The translations under genes and the position numbers were made by a program. A DNA stretch of 12,565 bases from Coriobacteriales bacterium (lineage in GTDB: Bacteria; Actinomycetota; Coriobacteriia; Coriobacteriales; UBA8131): positions 1 through 12,565 of the forward strand of contig JAITNB010000044.1 of assembly GCA_031290695.1 (NCBI GenBank), read 5' to 3'. Under the pieces are notes generated by a model. That model made no database searches. It saw nothing but the letters and a program-made list of their open reading frames with translations, and was not told the origin of the DNA. This document shows positions 1 through 6,720 of the stretch, piece after piece (position 1 is the stretch's first letter; each line of letters begins with the position of its first letter).

Positions 1-932
1 TGGGGGTTCACGAAGCTGCCCTGTGCGTCGACGGCACCGATGCGGTCGGCGTCGCCGTCGGTGACAAAGCAGGCGTCGTAGCCAAGCTCGCGCACCTTGG
101 CAGCACCGCGCTCGACCCAGGGGAGGATAGGCTCGGGGTGCAGGCCGTCAAAGGTGGGGTCGGCGGCGTTGTTGACCTCGACGACCTCGACGCCCAGCTT
201 GCGCAGCACACTCGCCAGGTAAAGGCGTCCGGCACCGTAGAGGGGATCGACCACCACGCGCAGCTTGGCGGCAGCGATGGCCTGAGCGTCAACCTGTTGC
301 GCGAGGTCGTCGAGGTAAGGCGTCATGAGGTTGGCGAAGCGGATGTGAGGGGCGCTGGGCAGGGAGGGCGCAGGTGCCTCCCCCGTACCGTTGGCGGCGG
401 CGTTGAAGTTTGCGAGGGCCTGCTCGTAGGCGCTGGGCAGGCCGCTGGCGAGGGCAGCCTCGACCTTGTCGGTAAAGGAGGCCGGGGACGCGCCGCCGTC
501 TGCCATGCGGAGCTTGATGCCCAGCCACTGCGCAGGGTTGTGGCTTGACGTGAGCATGATGCCACCCACTGCGGCAGGGTCACGCGCGATTGTCCGACAG
601 AGGGTGGGCGTGGGGCAGTAGGCGTTGGAGAGCACGACGTCAAAGTCGTGGGAAGCGAGGATGGTGGCGACGAGGGCGGCGTACTTGCCCGCGTCTGCAC
701 GCGTGTCGTAGCCAATGACGATGGTGTTGGGGACAGAGGGGGCAGGAGTTGGGAGCGGGTTCTGAGCGCGAAAGACGCGGGCGGCCGCCTCGGCGACGCG
801 GGCGACGGTTGCGGTGTTGAAGTCGGTGCCGATGAGGGCGCGCCACCCGTCGGTGCCAAAGGTGATGGGGGCGGGAGTGGCGGGGGTAGCAGGGGCCGCT
901 TGTGGGGTGGTGGTTGCGTTGCTGGTCGTCAT
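1..932 (-). CDS. Phosphoglucomutase/phosphomannomutase family protein, 5' part (partial)
   Basis: Alpha-D-phosphohexomutase, which interconverts hexose 6-phosphate and hexose 1-phosphate through a phosphoserine in the cytoplasm. The first 310 codons are present and the gene continues past base 1. After a Thr/Ala/Pro-rich N-terminus (residues 2-22) comes the family opening FGTDGWRALIG (25-35). The phosphoserine loop TSSHNP is at 128-133, with the active serine at about 130. The metal-binding loop DGDADR is at 292-297, followed by GAVDAQG. These sit in domains 1 to 3 in the usual order; the end of domain 3 and the sugar-phosphate-specific domain 4 are outside the window. Glucose versus mannose preference therefore cannot be judged. 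The ATG at 932 has GAAAGG about 7 bases upstream, and no later start keeps the FGTDGWR motif. The family is certain and the exact substrate is not. It could feed glucose 1-phosphate to the GalU encoded at 8959-9801. Confidence 0.93.
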   Translation of the reverse strand, partial: MTTSNATTTPQAAPATPATPAPITFGTDGWRALIGTDFNTATVARVAEAAARVFRAQNPLPTPAPSVPNTIVIGYDTRADAGKYAALVATILASHDFDVVLSNAYCPTPTLCRTIARDPAAVGGIMLTSSHNPAQWLGIKLRMADGGASPASFTDKVEAALASGLPSAYEQALANFNAAANGTGEAPAPSLPSAPHIRFANLMTPYLDDLAQQVDAQAIAAAKLRVVVDPLYGAGRLYLASVLRKLGVEVVEVNNAADPTFDGLHPEPILPWVERGAAKVRELGYDACFVTDGDADRIGAVDAQGSFVNP

Positions 933-984
933 TGGTCGCCTTTCGTGCCGGAATACCGCGTATAAAGCCGTTGTGTATCCGGTA

Positions 985-990
985 ATTATA
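985..990 (-). promoter_or_regulatory. Candidate -10 box for the phosphohexomutase gene
   Basis: On the minus strand the spacer between the radical SAM gene and the phosphohexomutase gene contains a perfect TATAAT, about 53 bases before the ATG at 932. No good TTGACA lies 16-18 bases upstream; CTTCCC/TTCCCT is the nearest. If it is used, the gene has its own short leader and need not be cotranscribed with the gene before it. Confidence 0.4.
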
Positions 991-1015
991 GCGGTTGCGG
1001 TTGCTGAGGGAAGCT

Positions 1016-1924
1016 TTATTGAAGGTTTGTTAGTTTGATGATGTTTGTGGTGATTGTCTCGAAGTCTGCTGAGTGTTCGAGGTAGGTCGTGAGGTTGAGA
1101 GTGTTCTCGAAGGCTATGCCCTCAACGAGTGAGCGGGCGCCCAGGCCAAATCCCCGGTAGTCCATGCCGTTCAAGCGATTTTGATGATAGGTTGAGTGGC
1201 GGTTTGGCTTGGCAAAGTGGTTGGTGCTGTAGCGTTGCAGGCCCAGGCTGGGCAGGTACTCGCTGGCAAAGGCAATCATGTCGTCGGCAGCGCCAGTATC
1301 GTCGGCAGCGTCGGCAGCGCCAACCTCAACCGCTGCATTGCCCTTAAAGGGATAGACGCTCACATGCCCAGGATTGAAGTCTCGCACCGCATGCAAGGTT
1401 CGCTCCCAGGTGCGCAGGGTCTGCTCAGGGATCCCGTACATCAGGTCAAGGTTGACGTTGTTGTGGCGAAACCGGTCAAGGAACAGGACCGCGTTCTGGA
1501 CGTCCTGCACGGTGAAGCCGGCGTCGATGGCCTGGAGCTCCTGGGGGATAACTGACTGCACCGACAGGCTGTAGCGCGTAAAGCCGCCGGGGTTCAAGCC
1601 CGTAAGCAACGGCGTCCCCACCGTCTGCGGCATGACTTCTATCGTTACCTCTGCCGAGCGCTCCAAGTTCACAAGCTTCTTGAGCCTGCGCACCATCAGC
1701 GCCACGCTGTCAGGGCGCATGACGGTAGGGCTTCCACCTCCCACATAGATGCCGGCAACCGAGTATTCGGCCAACTCGTCCCGTGCGGAGTCTATCTCCC
1801 GCGTCAGGGCCTCAAGGTAGCGCTGCTTCTGCTCGCTTGAGCCTACCAGCACACAGGCGTCACAAAACCGGCAGTGGTGGATGCAGTACGGGATATGAAC
1901 ATAGAGCAGCAGGCGGTTTCCCAT
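1016..1924 (-). CDS. HemW/HemN-like radical SAM protein, short form lacking the HemN C-terminal domain
   Basis: Radical S-adenosylmethionine enzyme of the coproporphyrinogen oxidase-like (HemN/HemW) group, 302 residues. Visible motifs are VHIPYC with the 4Fe-4S cluster triad CxxxCxxC (Cys14, 18, 21) and an extra Cys24, GGGSPT (62-67), TIEVMPQT (93-100), SLSVQS (118-123), NLDLMYGIPEQT, and GFGLGARS near 260. These are the barrel motifs of HemW in the right order. HemW is usually about 380 residues, with a HemN_C domain after the GLGAxS motif. Here only about 40 residues follow and the gene stops. ATG 1924 is chosen over an upstream in-frame start at 2074 because AGGAG lies 5-8 bases before it and the upstream extension is low-complexity intergenic repeat. 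An Ala/Asp-rich insert lies at about 202-215. Possible roles are a heme chaperone or heme-synthesis enzyme, or a class C radical SAM methyltransferase such as the menaquinone methylases. The sequence does not decide between them. It lies downstream of the exported reductase. Confidence 0.85.
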   Translation of the reverse strand: MGNRLLLYVHIPYCIHHCRFCDACVLVGSSEQKQRYLEALTREIDSARDELAEYSVAGIYVGGGSPTVMRPDSVALMVRRLKKLVNLERSAEVTIEVMPQTVGTPLLTGLNPGGFTRYSLSVQSVIPQELQAIDAGFTVQDVQNAVLFLDRFRHNNVNLDLMYGIPEQTLRTWERTLHAVRDFNPGHVSVYPFKGNAAVEVGAADAADDTGAADDMIAFASEYLPSLGLQRYSTNHFAKPNRHSTYHQNRLNGMDYRGFGLGARSLVEGIAFENTLNLTTYLEHSADFETITTNIIKLTNLQ

Positions 1925-1977
1925 GAAGTCTCCTGTGTTTGCCGAGCCGAGCCGGGTCGGGCTTGGTCGGGCCGGGT

Positions 1978-1999
1978 TTGAGCCAGGCTTGAGCCAGGC
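1978..1999. repeat. Two tandem copies of an 11-base unit
   Basis: TTGAGCCAGGC is repeated twice head to tail in the 174-base spacer between the reductase and the radical SAM gene. It is preceded by short GTCGGGC/GCCGGG repeats (about 1944-1976). A 7-base inverted pair, GCCAGGC at 1993-1999 and GCCTGGC at 2015-2021, overlaps its right end. Confidence 0.7.
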
Positions 2000-2026
2000 A
2001 CGTCTAAGGGCAGCGCCTGGCACACC

Positions 2027-2075
2027 CGTGGGGGACATCCGTGGGGGACACGGGAATCGTCCCATGTCCCCCACG
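2027..2075 (-). terminator. Strong hairpin after the reductase gene, REP-like, candidate terminator
   Basis: Arms 2040-2055 and 2060-2075 form a 16-bp stem around a 4-base loop. The single non-Watson-Crick position is a G-U wobble on the minus-strand RNA. The hairpin begins about 24 bases after the reductase stop. A direct copy of the left arm (CGTGGGGGACA) lies immediately next to it at 2027-2037. No U-run follows on the minus strand, so this is not a classic intrinsic terminator. It may instead be a transcript 3'-end stabiliser or a REP-type palindrome. Confidence 0.55.
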
Positions 2076-2098
2076 CACTAACCTCAGCCTTTCCCCCT

Positions 2099-4054
2099 TT
2101 ATTGTTTGGCGATGTTCTTCGCCGCGGTATAGCCGTGTGTGATGGCCATGCCCACCGAGTTGCCGGCGAAGGGTGTATTGTACCCCATACCGTAGCGACC
2201 GCCCAGGCAGTTGCCGCAGGCATACAGGCCCTTGATGGGCTCCCATTGTTTGTTAAGCACGTTTTGCAGCTTATCGGTGATAAGACCGCTCAGGGTGACC
2301 ATCATCGGCGTGGTGCTGTGAGGCACGGCCGGCCCGGGGCCGCCGCCGGCCGCGCCACCAATGAAGGGAGGCGTGTCGATGGGTACCATATAACTGGTAT
2401 CCTTGCCATAATCGGTGTCGCCGGCAGCAGACGCGCAGAGCTCGTTATAATGCGTTATCGAGGCCAGGAAGGCCTGCTTGGCATCCCCGCTGTAACCCAG
2501 GTAGCCGGCCAGCTCATCCAGAGTGTTGGCAGCGAACACCATCCCCTTCATCATCTTGCGCTCGGCCAGCATCGCGCTTATCACTTCGTTTGGCTCGGGC
2601 CCCACCTTGAGGGCACCCATCTCCTTGACCAACTGGGTCCAGTAATCATCTATGCCAAAGTTTGGCGCCCCATGGTCCAACGGGGCCTTGCCGATGGTCT
2701 TGCCCCAGTTCGCGTCACTTACCCAGCACCCCGGCTGCACGGGCAGCCTGAGGATGGTCGATCCTGCCTGGGCAATCGACGCCTCATTCATGTAGCGCTC
2801 GCCATTCACATCCAACTGCAGCAGCGGTGCCGAGCCCCAAGGCCCACCTGGGCCGCCGCCGAGTGCCATCCACCCACGGGGAGAAGGCTCGATCATGCCG
2901 CCTGCCCAGCAAGCCATCTTGTGGCCCACACCGGCACGGCTGCCGGCCATGGCCCAGTCTTCGGCCGTGGAACCCGCGCGCTCTGCCCACTCCATACCCT
3001 CATTGAGGAGCGCCCAGCACATCTCCGGGTTACCAATATAGTCACCTGCAGCGAGCAGTACGCCTTTGCTCGCGACAAACTTCTTGTACGCCCCGCCGGC
3101 GTCCTGCGCTATGAGCCCGGTCACCGCACCGCTGCTGTCGGTGGTGAGCACAACCCCGGTATGCTCAAAGTAATAGGTCCCCCCATGCTCCTGGGCGTGC
3201 TTGACCATATATTTATGCACGTATTCGATATTGTTGCCCTGATATCCGTAGAACTGCGCATTGCACGGCCAGGTCTTGTAGCCGCCGCCCTCAACAGGAT
3301 AAGTCACGTCATCGTGGCAGGCCTGCGTATTGCACAGCGGGTACTCAAACAGGTTGCTCATGTCGAAGTTGCCCTCGTCAGGCACCGGCTCGCCGTCGAT
3401 GATGACTGCCGTAGCGGTGAGGAACACGTCGCCGTCGTTTGCCTGGCGCTCTGCCGCATAACTTTCGTAGATCTCATGGTAGCGGTCGAACATCGGCCCC
3501 GAGTTCTGCACGAAGGCCTTGATTATATCAGGGTTCACGCGCCCACCGGCACGCTTGGTGAACTCGGTGAGTATCTCACCAGTGTTATACGGCCCAAACC
3601 CACGGTCGATGAGGAACTGCGAGTTCACATGCCCAATATCCTCTCCGTACCAGCCACCTTTGTTCTCCCCGGTGCCCTCCTCGTCCACAAAAGCACTCCA
3701 GGGCTGCTGCTCGATGACCGCAAACGTCAACCCCTCATCTGCTGCGGAGAAGGCCGCACCTACTCCCGAGTGTCCGCTGCCCAGTATCACCAGCTCGACC
3801 TCGATCGTCTCGGTGATGTCGCTCTCCGCTATCTCTGGTGGGGTTCCCAGCCAATCCCCGGGACCGCAGTACCCGGTAACACGGGCACCGCCGGCCCCTG
3901 TTGACGGCGTACCGCCCGCGCTGCCGTCGCCCGAGCCGCCCGTCTCTCCCGTACCTGACGGTGTGCATGCGGCCAGGCTCGCGCCAACCGCGCCCACTCC
4001 CAATAGGGCGGCACCTCTCAGGAAGTCCCTTCGTGAGCTACTCTTTTTTTCCAT
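2099..4054 (-). CDS. Tat-exported FAD-dependent reductase of the fumarate/urocanate reductase superfamily
   Basis: Predicted exported flavoprotein, 651 residues. The N-terminus has a twin-arginine signal (SSRRDFLRG, residues 6-14) and a hydrophobic stretch ending in LAAC (27-30), so it is either a Tat lipoprotein or cleaved there. A Gly/Ser/Thr-rich linker follows to about residue 57. The FAD-binding Rossmann motif VILGSGHSGVGAA lies at about 89-101, and the second FAD contact GLYACGNCLGG is near the C-terminus, as in FAD_binding_2 proteins. Neither an FMN_bind domain nor multihaem domains are present, so electrons must come from a separate partner, and none is encoded here. By eye, the substrate residues of soluble fumarate reductase are not kept: the HTMGG segment reads VTLSGLITD (586-594) and the Arg of GANRLGGN is missing in GYNTPFAGN (624-632). 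The acceptor is therefore probably not fumarate. ATG 4054 is chosen because it gives a compact Tat signal and follows AGAGGAAA; an in-frame start at 4090 is possible. The LuxR-type gene lies immediately upstream on the same strand and is the likely regulator. Confidence 0.9.
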   Translation of the reverse strand: MEKKSSSRRDFLRGAALLGVGAVGASLAACTPSGTGETGGSGDGSAGGTPSTGAGGARVTGYCGPGDWLGTPPEIAESDITETIEVELVILGSGHSGVGAAFSAADEGLTFAVIEQQPWSAFVDEEGTGENKGGWYGEDIGHVNSQFLIDRGFGPYNTGEILTEFTKRAGGRVNPDIIKAFVQNSGPMFDRYHEIYESYAAERQANDGDVFLTATAVIIDGEPVPDEGNFDMSNLFEYPLCNTQACHDDVTYPVEGGGYKTWPCNAQFYGYQGNNIEYVHKYMVKHAQEHGGTYYFEHTGVVLTTDSSGAVTGLIAQDAGGAYKKFVASKGVLLAAGDYIGNPEMCWALLNEGMEWAERAGSTAEDWAMAGSRAGVGHKMACWAGGMIEPSPRGWMALGGGPGGPWGSAPLLQLDVNGERYMNEASIAQAGSTILRLPVQPGCWVSDANWGKTIGKAPLDHGAPNFGIDDYWTQLVKEMGALKVGPEPNEVISAMLAERKMMKGMVFAANTLDELAGYLGYSGDAKQAFLASITHYNELCASAAGDTDYGKDTSYMVPIDTPPFIGGAAGGGPGPAVPHSTTPMMVTLSGLITDKLQNVLNKQWEPIKGLYACGNCLGGRYGMGYNTPFAGNSVGMAITHGYTAAKNIAKQ

Positions 4055-4083
4055 GTGATTTCCTCTCTTGTCTCCTCCAGGTA

Positions 4084-4105
4084 AGGACACAGGGTCGTGT
4101 GTCCT
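4084..4105. promoter_or_regulatory. Perfect palindrome in the reductase upstream region, candidate operator
   Basis: AGGACACA and TGTGTCCT form a perfect 8-bp inverted repeat with a 6-base spacer, 30 to 51 bases before the reductase ATG. It lies in the 156-base gap between the LuxR-type regulator and the reductase. It could be the binding site of a dimeric regulator or a leader-RNA hairpin. Confidence 0.45.
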
Positions 4106-4179
4106 CTAACAAGCAGAGGATAGTTGAGTGGCGACCACCGGGTAATTGTCCACAAGGGTGATTAATGCGCGACGCATCG

Positions 4180-4205
4180 CCCAAAAGGGTGAAATCCCTG
4201 TTGGG
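4180..4205 (-). terminator. Hairpin just after the LuxR-type gene
   Basis: CCCAAAAGGG (4180-4189) pairs with CCCTGTTGGG (4196-4205), with one mismatch and a 6-base loop. It starts 6 bases beyond the regulator's stop codon on the minus strand. No U-run follows, so termination is only suggested by position and structure. Confidence 0.4.
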
Positions 4206-4210
4206 AATGC

Positions 4211-5677
4211 CTATTCTGCCTCGGTGGCGTTAACCAGCGCGATGAGCTCGTCACGCTTATGGATACCGAGCTTTTGGTAGAGATGGCGCGAGTGGGTCTT
4301 GACCGAGTTGAGCGAGATACACAGGGTCGCGGCGATATAGCGGGCAGACAGCCCGTTTGCCAAATAGGCGAGCACCTCCCGCTCGCGCGGCGAGAGGCCG
4401 TGCGCCGTTGCCAACGCATCGAGCCGTGGCTCCAGTGCAGGCTTCTCGGCCTGTGCCTTCTGTCCGCCCTTCTCCAGAGTACCCAGGTTAAAATTGACTA
4501 TGACCAGGTATCCCAACACCAGCAGGGGTGACACAAACTCAGCGGCGTTGCCCAGCATATAGGCAAGACCGGCAAACAACACCATCACGGCCATGCCCAG
4601 AGCGCCGGCCTTTCCAACGATGCCACGCACCAGCGCAAGGTGTGGCGCAGCGCAGAGTGCCGCCCAGGTTTGAACGGTGAGCGCTCCAAGGCTCAGGCCA
4701 ACCAGAGCCTGTGAGACAGAGGCGAGCGAGACGCTTATGAGCACCAAGAACCAGGAGAGCAGCAAGAGCGCGGTCGCACCTACCGGGATGTATTTGAGCA
4801 TCAGCGACCGCCGCGCGTCATCCTTAAAGAACAGGCCAGTGAGCAGCAGCACGGTACAGGCGCACACAATGCCGCTGTCTTTGAATACTGCCGCGCTGCC
4901 CATGTTGGGAGCGGCCCCAATGCGGGCGAAGGTTCCCCAGGTACAGGCGAAGATAACCCAGCAGAGCACTAATCCGGTGAACGGCTTCCAATGAAGTGCC
5001 ATGGATGCCCTGAATGACCGAGCCTCAGCGCCCGATTGCCCTGGTACTCCCACCCCCTCGCCACTGCCGCCCGCCCCAGAAGACTGCGTGCCAGCAACCA
5101 GGAGATATTCAAGCGCCAGGGCAGACACCACACAAGCACCGGCAAGCAACACGCTGTCATTGACGCCCAGGCCGCTGGCCGTGAGCGCCCCGTCAAAGCA
5201 TCCTGCAAGGCCGATACAGGCAGCCGATGCCACAAACAGAGATGACGGCCCAAGCTGTGAGAATACCTGTGCCCATGCAAGTATCAGCAAGGCACCGCCA
5301 ACCCCCAGCAGAGCTGCGGACACCCACAGGGGCACCTGGCCCTGCTCAACGATCAAAGGCAGCCGCAGGGCCCCCGCGACACCGGTAAGCAGTACCGCAG
5401 GCAGGAGCAGCACCCGCCTGGTTCCCGAGCGTTGGCACAGCGGGGCCAGCGAGAAAAGCAGGAGTGTGAACATGCAGGCCAAGACCATAACCGCCATCAT
5501 GGCCGCAACCTGACCAAAGGCGTCCTGAGACGGGAGGCCGCCCCCAGAGTAGCCGCTCATATGCAACAACGCTGCCAAGGGCAACGACACACAAAGATAC
5601 AGAGGATGGAACCTATTGGTGTTCAATCCCACGAAAAGCCCCTCGCTCCCAATTGCCTCCCGTTCTAAGGGCTCCAT
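4211..5677 (-). CDS. Membrane-embedded LuxR-family transcriptional regulator
   Basis: 488-residue protein with about twelve hydrophobic segments, from LYLCVSLPLAALL near the N-terminus to LLVLGYLVIVNF around residue 385. A soluble C-terminal LuxR/GerE helix-turn-helix follows (427-488: SPREREVLAYLANG, then the recognition helix region SLNSVKTHSRHLYQKLGI). There is no receiver or kinase domain, so the membrane part is probably the sensor. This architecture is common in Eggerthellaceae, often beside exported flavin or molybdenum reductases. The reductase gene follows on the same strand after 156 bases, which suggests that it is the target. The start is uncertain. ATG 5677 is preferred; a TTG at 5761 would translate through the end of a long hairpin, and a GTG inside the first 20 codons has a GAGGGG ahead of it. 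The inducing ligand is unknown. Confidence is high for the class and low for the exact start. Confidence 0.88.
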   Translation of the reverse strand: MEPLEREAIGSEGLFVGLNTNRFHPLYLCVSLPLAALLHMSGYSGGGLPSQDAFGQVAAMMAVMVLACMFTLLLFSLAPLCQRSGTRRVLLLPAVLLTGVAGALRLPLIVEQGQVPLWVSAALLGVGGALLILAWAQVFSQLGPSSLFVASAACIGLAGCFDGALTASGLGVNDSVLLAGACVVSALALEYLLVAGTQSSGAGGSGEGVGVPGQSGAEARSFRASMALHWKPFTGLVLCWVIFACTWGTFARIGAAPNMGSAAVFKDSGIVCACTVLLLTGLFFKDDARRSLMLKYIPVGATALLLLSWFLVLISVSLASVSQALVGLSLGALTVQTWAALCAAPHLALVRGIVGKAGALGMAVMVLFAGLAYMLGNAAEFVSPLLVLGYLVIVNFNLGTLEKGGQKAQAEKPALEPRLDALATAHGLSPREREVLAYLANGLSARYIAATLCISLNSVKTHSRHLYQKLGIHKRDELIALVNATEAE

Positions 5678-5758
5678 TGTACTTCTCACACCGAGCCGAC
5701 GCAATGAAGCGTGAAGGTGTGCTGCCGGGTGCGACCTTCTCGAACGATGAGAGGATAA

Positions 5759-5832
5759 CAAACCGCACGGGGTGACGGGTCCTGTGTTCGGGGGGGGGTT
5801 TTAACACAAGAACCGTCACCCCGTGCGGTTTG
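5759..5832. repeat. Long hairpin (30-bp stem) with a nine-G loop
   Basis: Arms 5759-5788 and 5803-5832 are inverted copies. The outer 20 bp are perfect. The inner 10 bp contain one mismatch and one position that pairs as G-U on the minus-strand RNA. The 14-base loop is C, nine G (5790-5798) and four T. It lies between the LuxR-type gene and the DUF4430 gene. The arms contain GGGGTGACGG and AACACAAG, which resemble REP-type intergenic palindromes found in other bacteria. No T-run follows either arm directly (TTTTT appears only 11 bases beyond the right arm), so intrinsic termination is not clear. Confidence 0.8.
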
Positions 5833-5939
5833 CAACGTGCTCTTTTTGGTGACTGTAGATAATACACTACTTGGAATCGCAGTTCTGTTTCTGTTGCCAA
5901 GACTGTGTGCACAGGGTCAGGCCAACGGGTGGGAGCTGC

Positions 5940-6479
5940 TCACTCGAAGCTCGTCACGTACTCCCAGCGCACGGTATCGCCATCTTGCAGGATGATGGCT
6001 CCGGCGCTTTCCATGGCAGACTCGCCGTTGACGTAGAATACCCAGCCGCTCTCGGGGCCGTCGTCGCCTGATGCGATGGACTGGATGGCGCTTACGTAGT
6101 CGCCAAAGCTGCTTGCCGTGGTGCTGATGACCAGGCCGGTCGCCCGCAGGGCGTCGAGCACGTTCGCGCCCTCGTCCACGCTCACTTGGCCGTTGTAGAG
6201 CTCACCGTTGGGGGCAACCTCGGTGGCAACGGCATTGCCGGCCTCGAGGGCGGCTGCCACATCGACCTCGATGGTCACCTTAACCTGCAACGCCAGACTC
6301 TGTGTCCCGTTGTGTGGCACGGAGCTCTGCTCTGGGTCGCTCGCGGGCGGGGCAGAGGTTGGGCCGCTGGTGCCGCAGCCCGCCAACAACGCCGCGTTGA
6401 GCATCAGGATAAGGGCGAGCAGCAGGGCGCGTGACGCCATGGGCTTATCAGCAAGGCTCTTGTTCTTTGTCTCCATCAT
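5940..6479 (-). CDS. DUF4430-domain lipoprotein
   Basis: Secreted lipoprotein of 179 residues. A basic N-terminus (METKNKSLADK), a hydrophobic stretch and the lipobox LLAGC (Cys35) mark a lipoprotein signal. A Ser/Pro-rich linker follows. The C-terminal part, about residues 95-179, has the DUF4430 (transcobalamin C-terminal-like) pattern: VDEGANVLDALRATG, then GWVFYVNGES, and a closing GDTVRWEYV. The family is associated with ligand binding at the cell surface, and cobalamin has been proposed from the structural likeness. The ligand here cannot be told. ATG 6479 follows AAAGGAAG at good spacing; the adjacent ATG at 6476 and one at 6440 are alternatives. It diverges from the MerR-family gene across a 241-base gap, so joint regulation is possible. 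No transporter gene is adjacent. Confidence 0.85.
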   Translation of the reverse strand: MMETKNKSLADKPMASRALLLALILMLNAALLAGCGTSGPTSAPPASDPEQSSVPHNGTQSLALQVKVTIEVDVAAALEAGNAVATEVAPNGELYNGQVSVDEGANVLDALRATGLVISTTASSFGDYVSAIQSIASGDDGPESGWVFYVNGESAMESAGAIILQDGDTVRWEYVTSFE

Positions 6480-6686
6480 GTTCTTCCTTTTTATCAATGG
6501 CATTGCAGCGACGGTGCCGTGCAAGACATATACCTACTTCCCGCGTCTTGATGATGGGAGCAGTATACACGAAAAAGGCGGGGCGGGGCGCCTCTGGCCC
6601 CCTGCGCACCCTCACAATTAGCCCGCTCACGGTTTGGGGGTCTAAAAAAACCTCTAATTTGGAAGGATTTATGAAAAGATTCGTGG

Positions 6687-6692
6687 TATGAT
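6687..6692 (+). promoter_or_regulatory. Candidate -10 box for the MerR-family gene
   Basis: TATGAT lies 28 bases before the MerR-family start, in an AT-rich patch (about 6635-6690) that stands out from the GC-rich surroundings. No clear -35 is seen at 17-20 bases; TTGGAA is present but 22 bases away. MerR regulators often act on promoters with long spacers, so autoregulation is possible but unproven. Confidence 0.3.
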
Positions 6693-6720
6693 GCCTCTGA
6701 CATCTAAAGAGGGGGCTATT

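Noticed and set aside
1925..2074. Fifty-residue N-terminal extension of the radical SAM protein
   Set aside because: It translates intergenic repeats and part of a hairpin, while ATG 1924 has a good AGGAG and starts directly at the family motif.
3314..3334. CX4CH (Cys241, Cys246, His247) in the reductase as a possible haem c site
   Set aside because: It is a single non-standard spacing, with no other haem motif, in a flavin domain and without any maturation genes nearby; chance is more likely.
2102..3904. 600-codon open frame on the plus strand
   Set aside because: It is antisense to the well-supported reductase gene, has no recognisable domain and no convincing ribosome binding site.
5678..5761. 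TTG start adding 28 residues to the LuxR-type regulator
   Set aside because: The added residues are basic and unlike the hydrophobic N-termini of this class, and the codon lies in the hairpin arm; kept only as an alternative.
5759..5832. Invertible promoter switch bounded by inverted repeats
   Set aside because: The arms are separated by only 14 bases, which cannot hold a promoter, and no recombinase gene is in the window.
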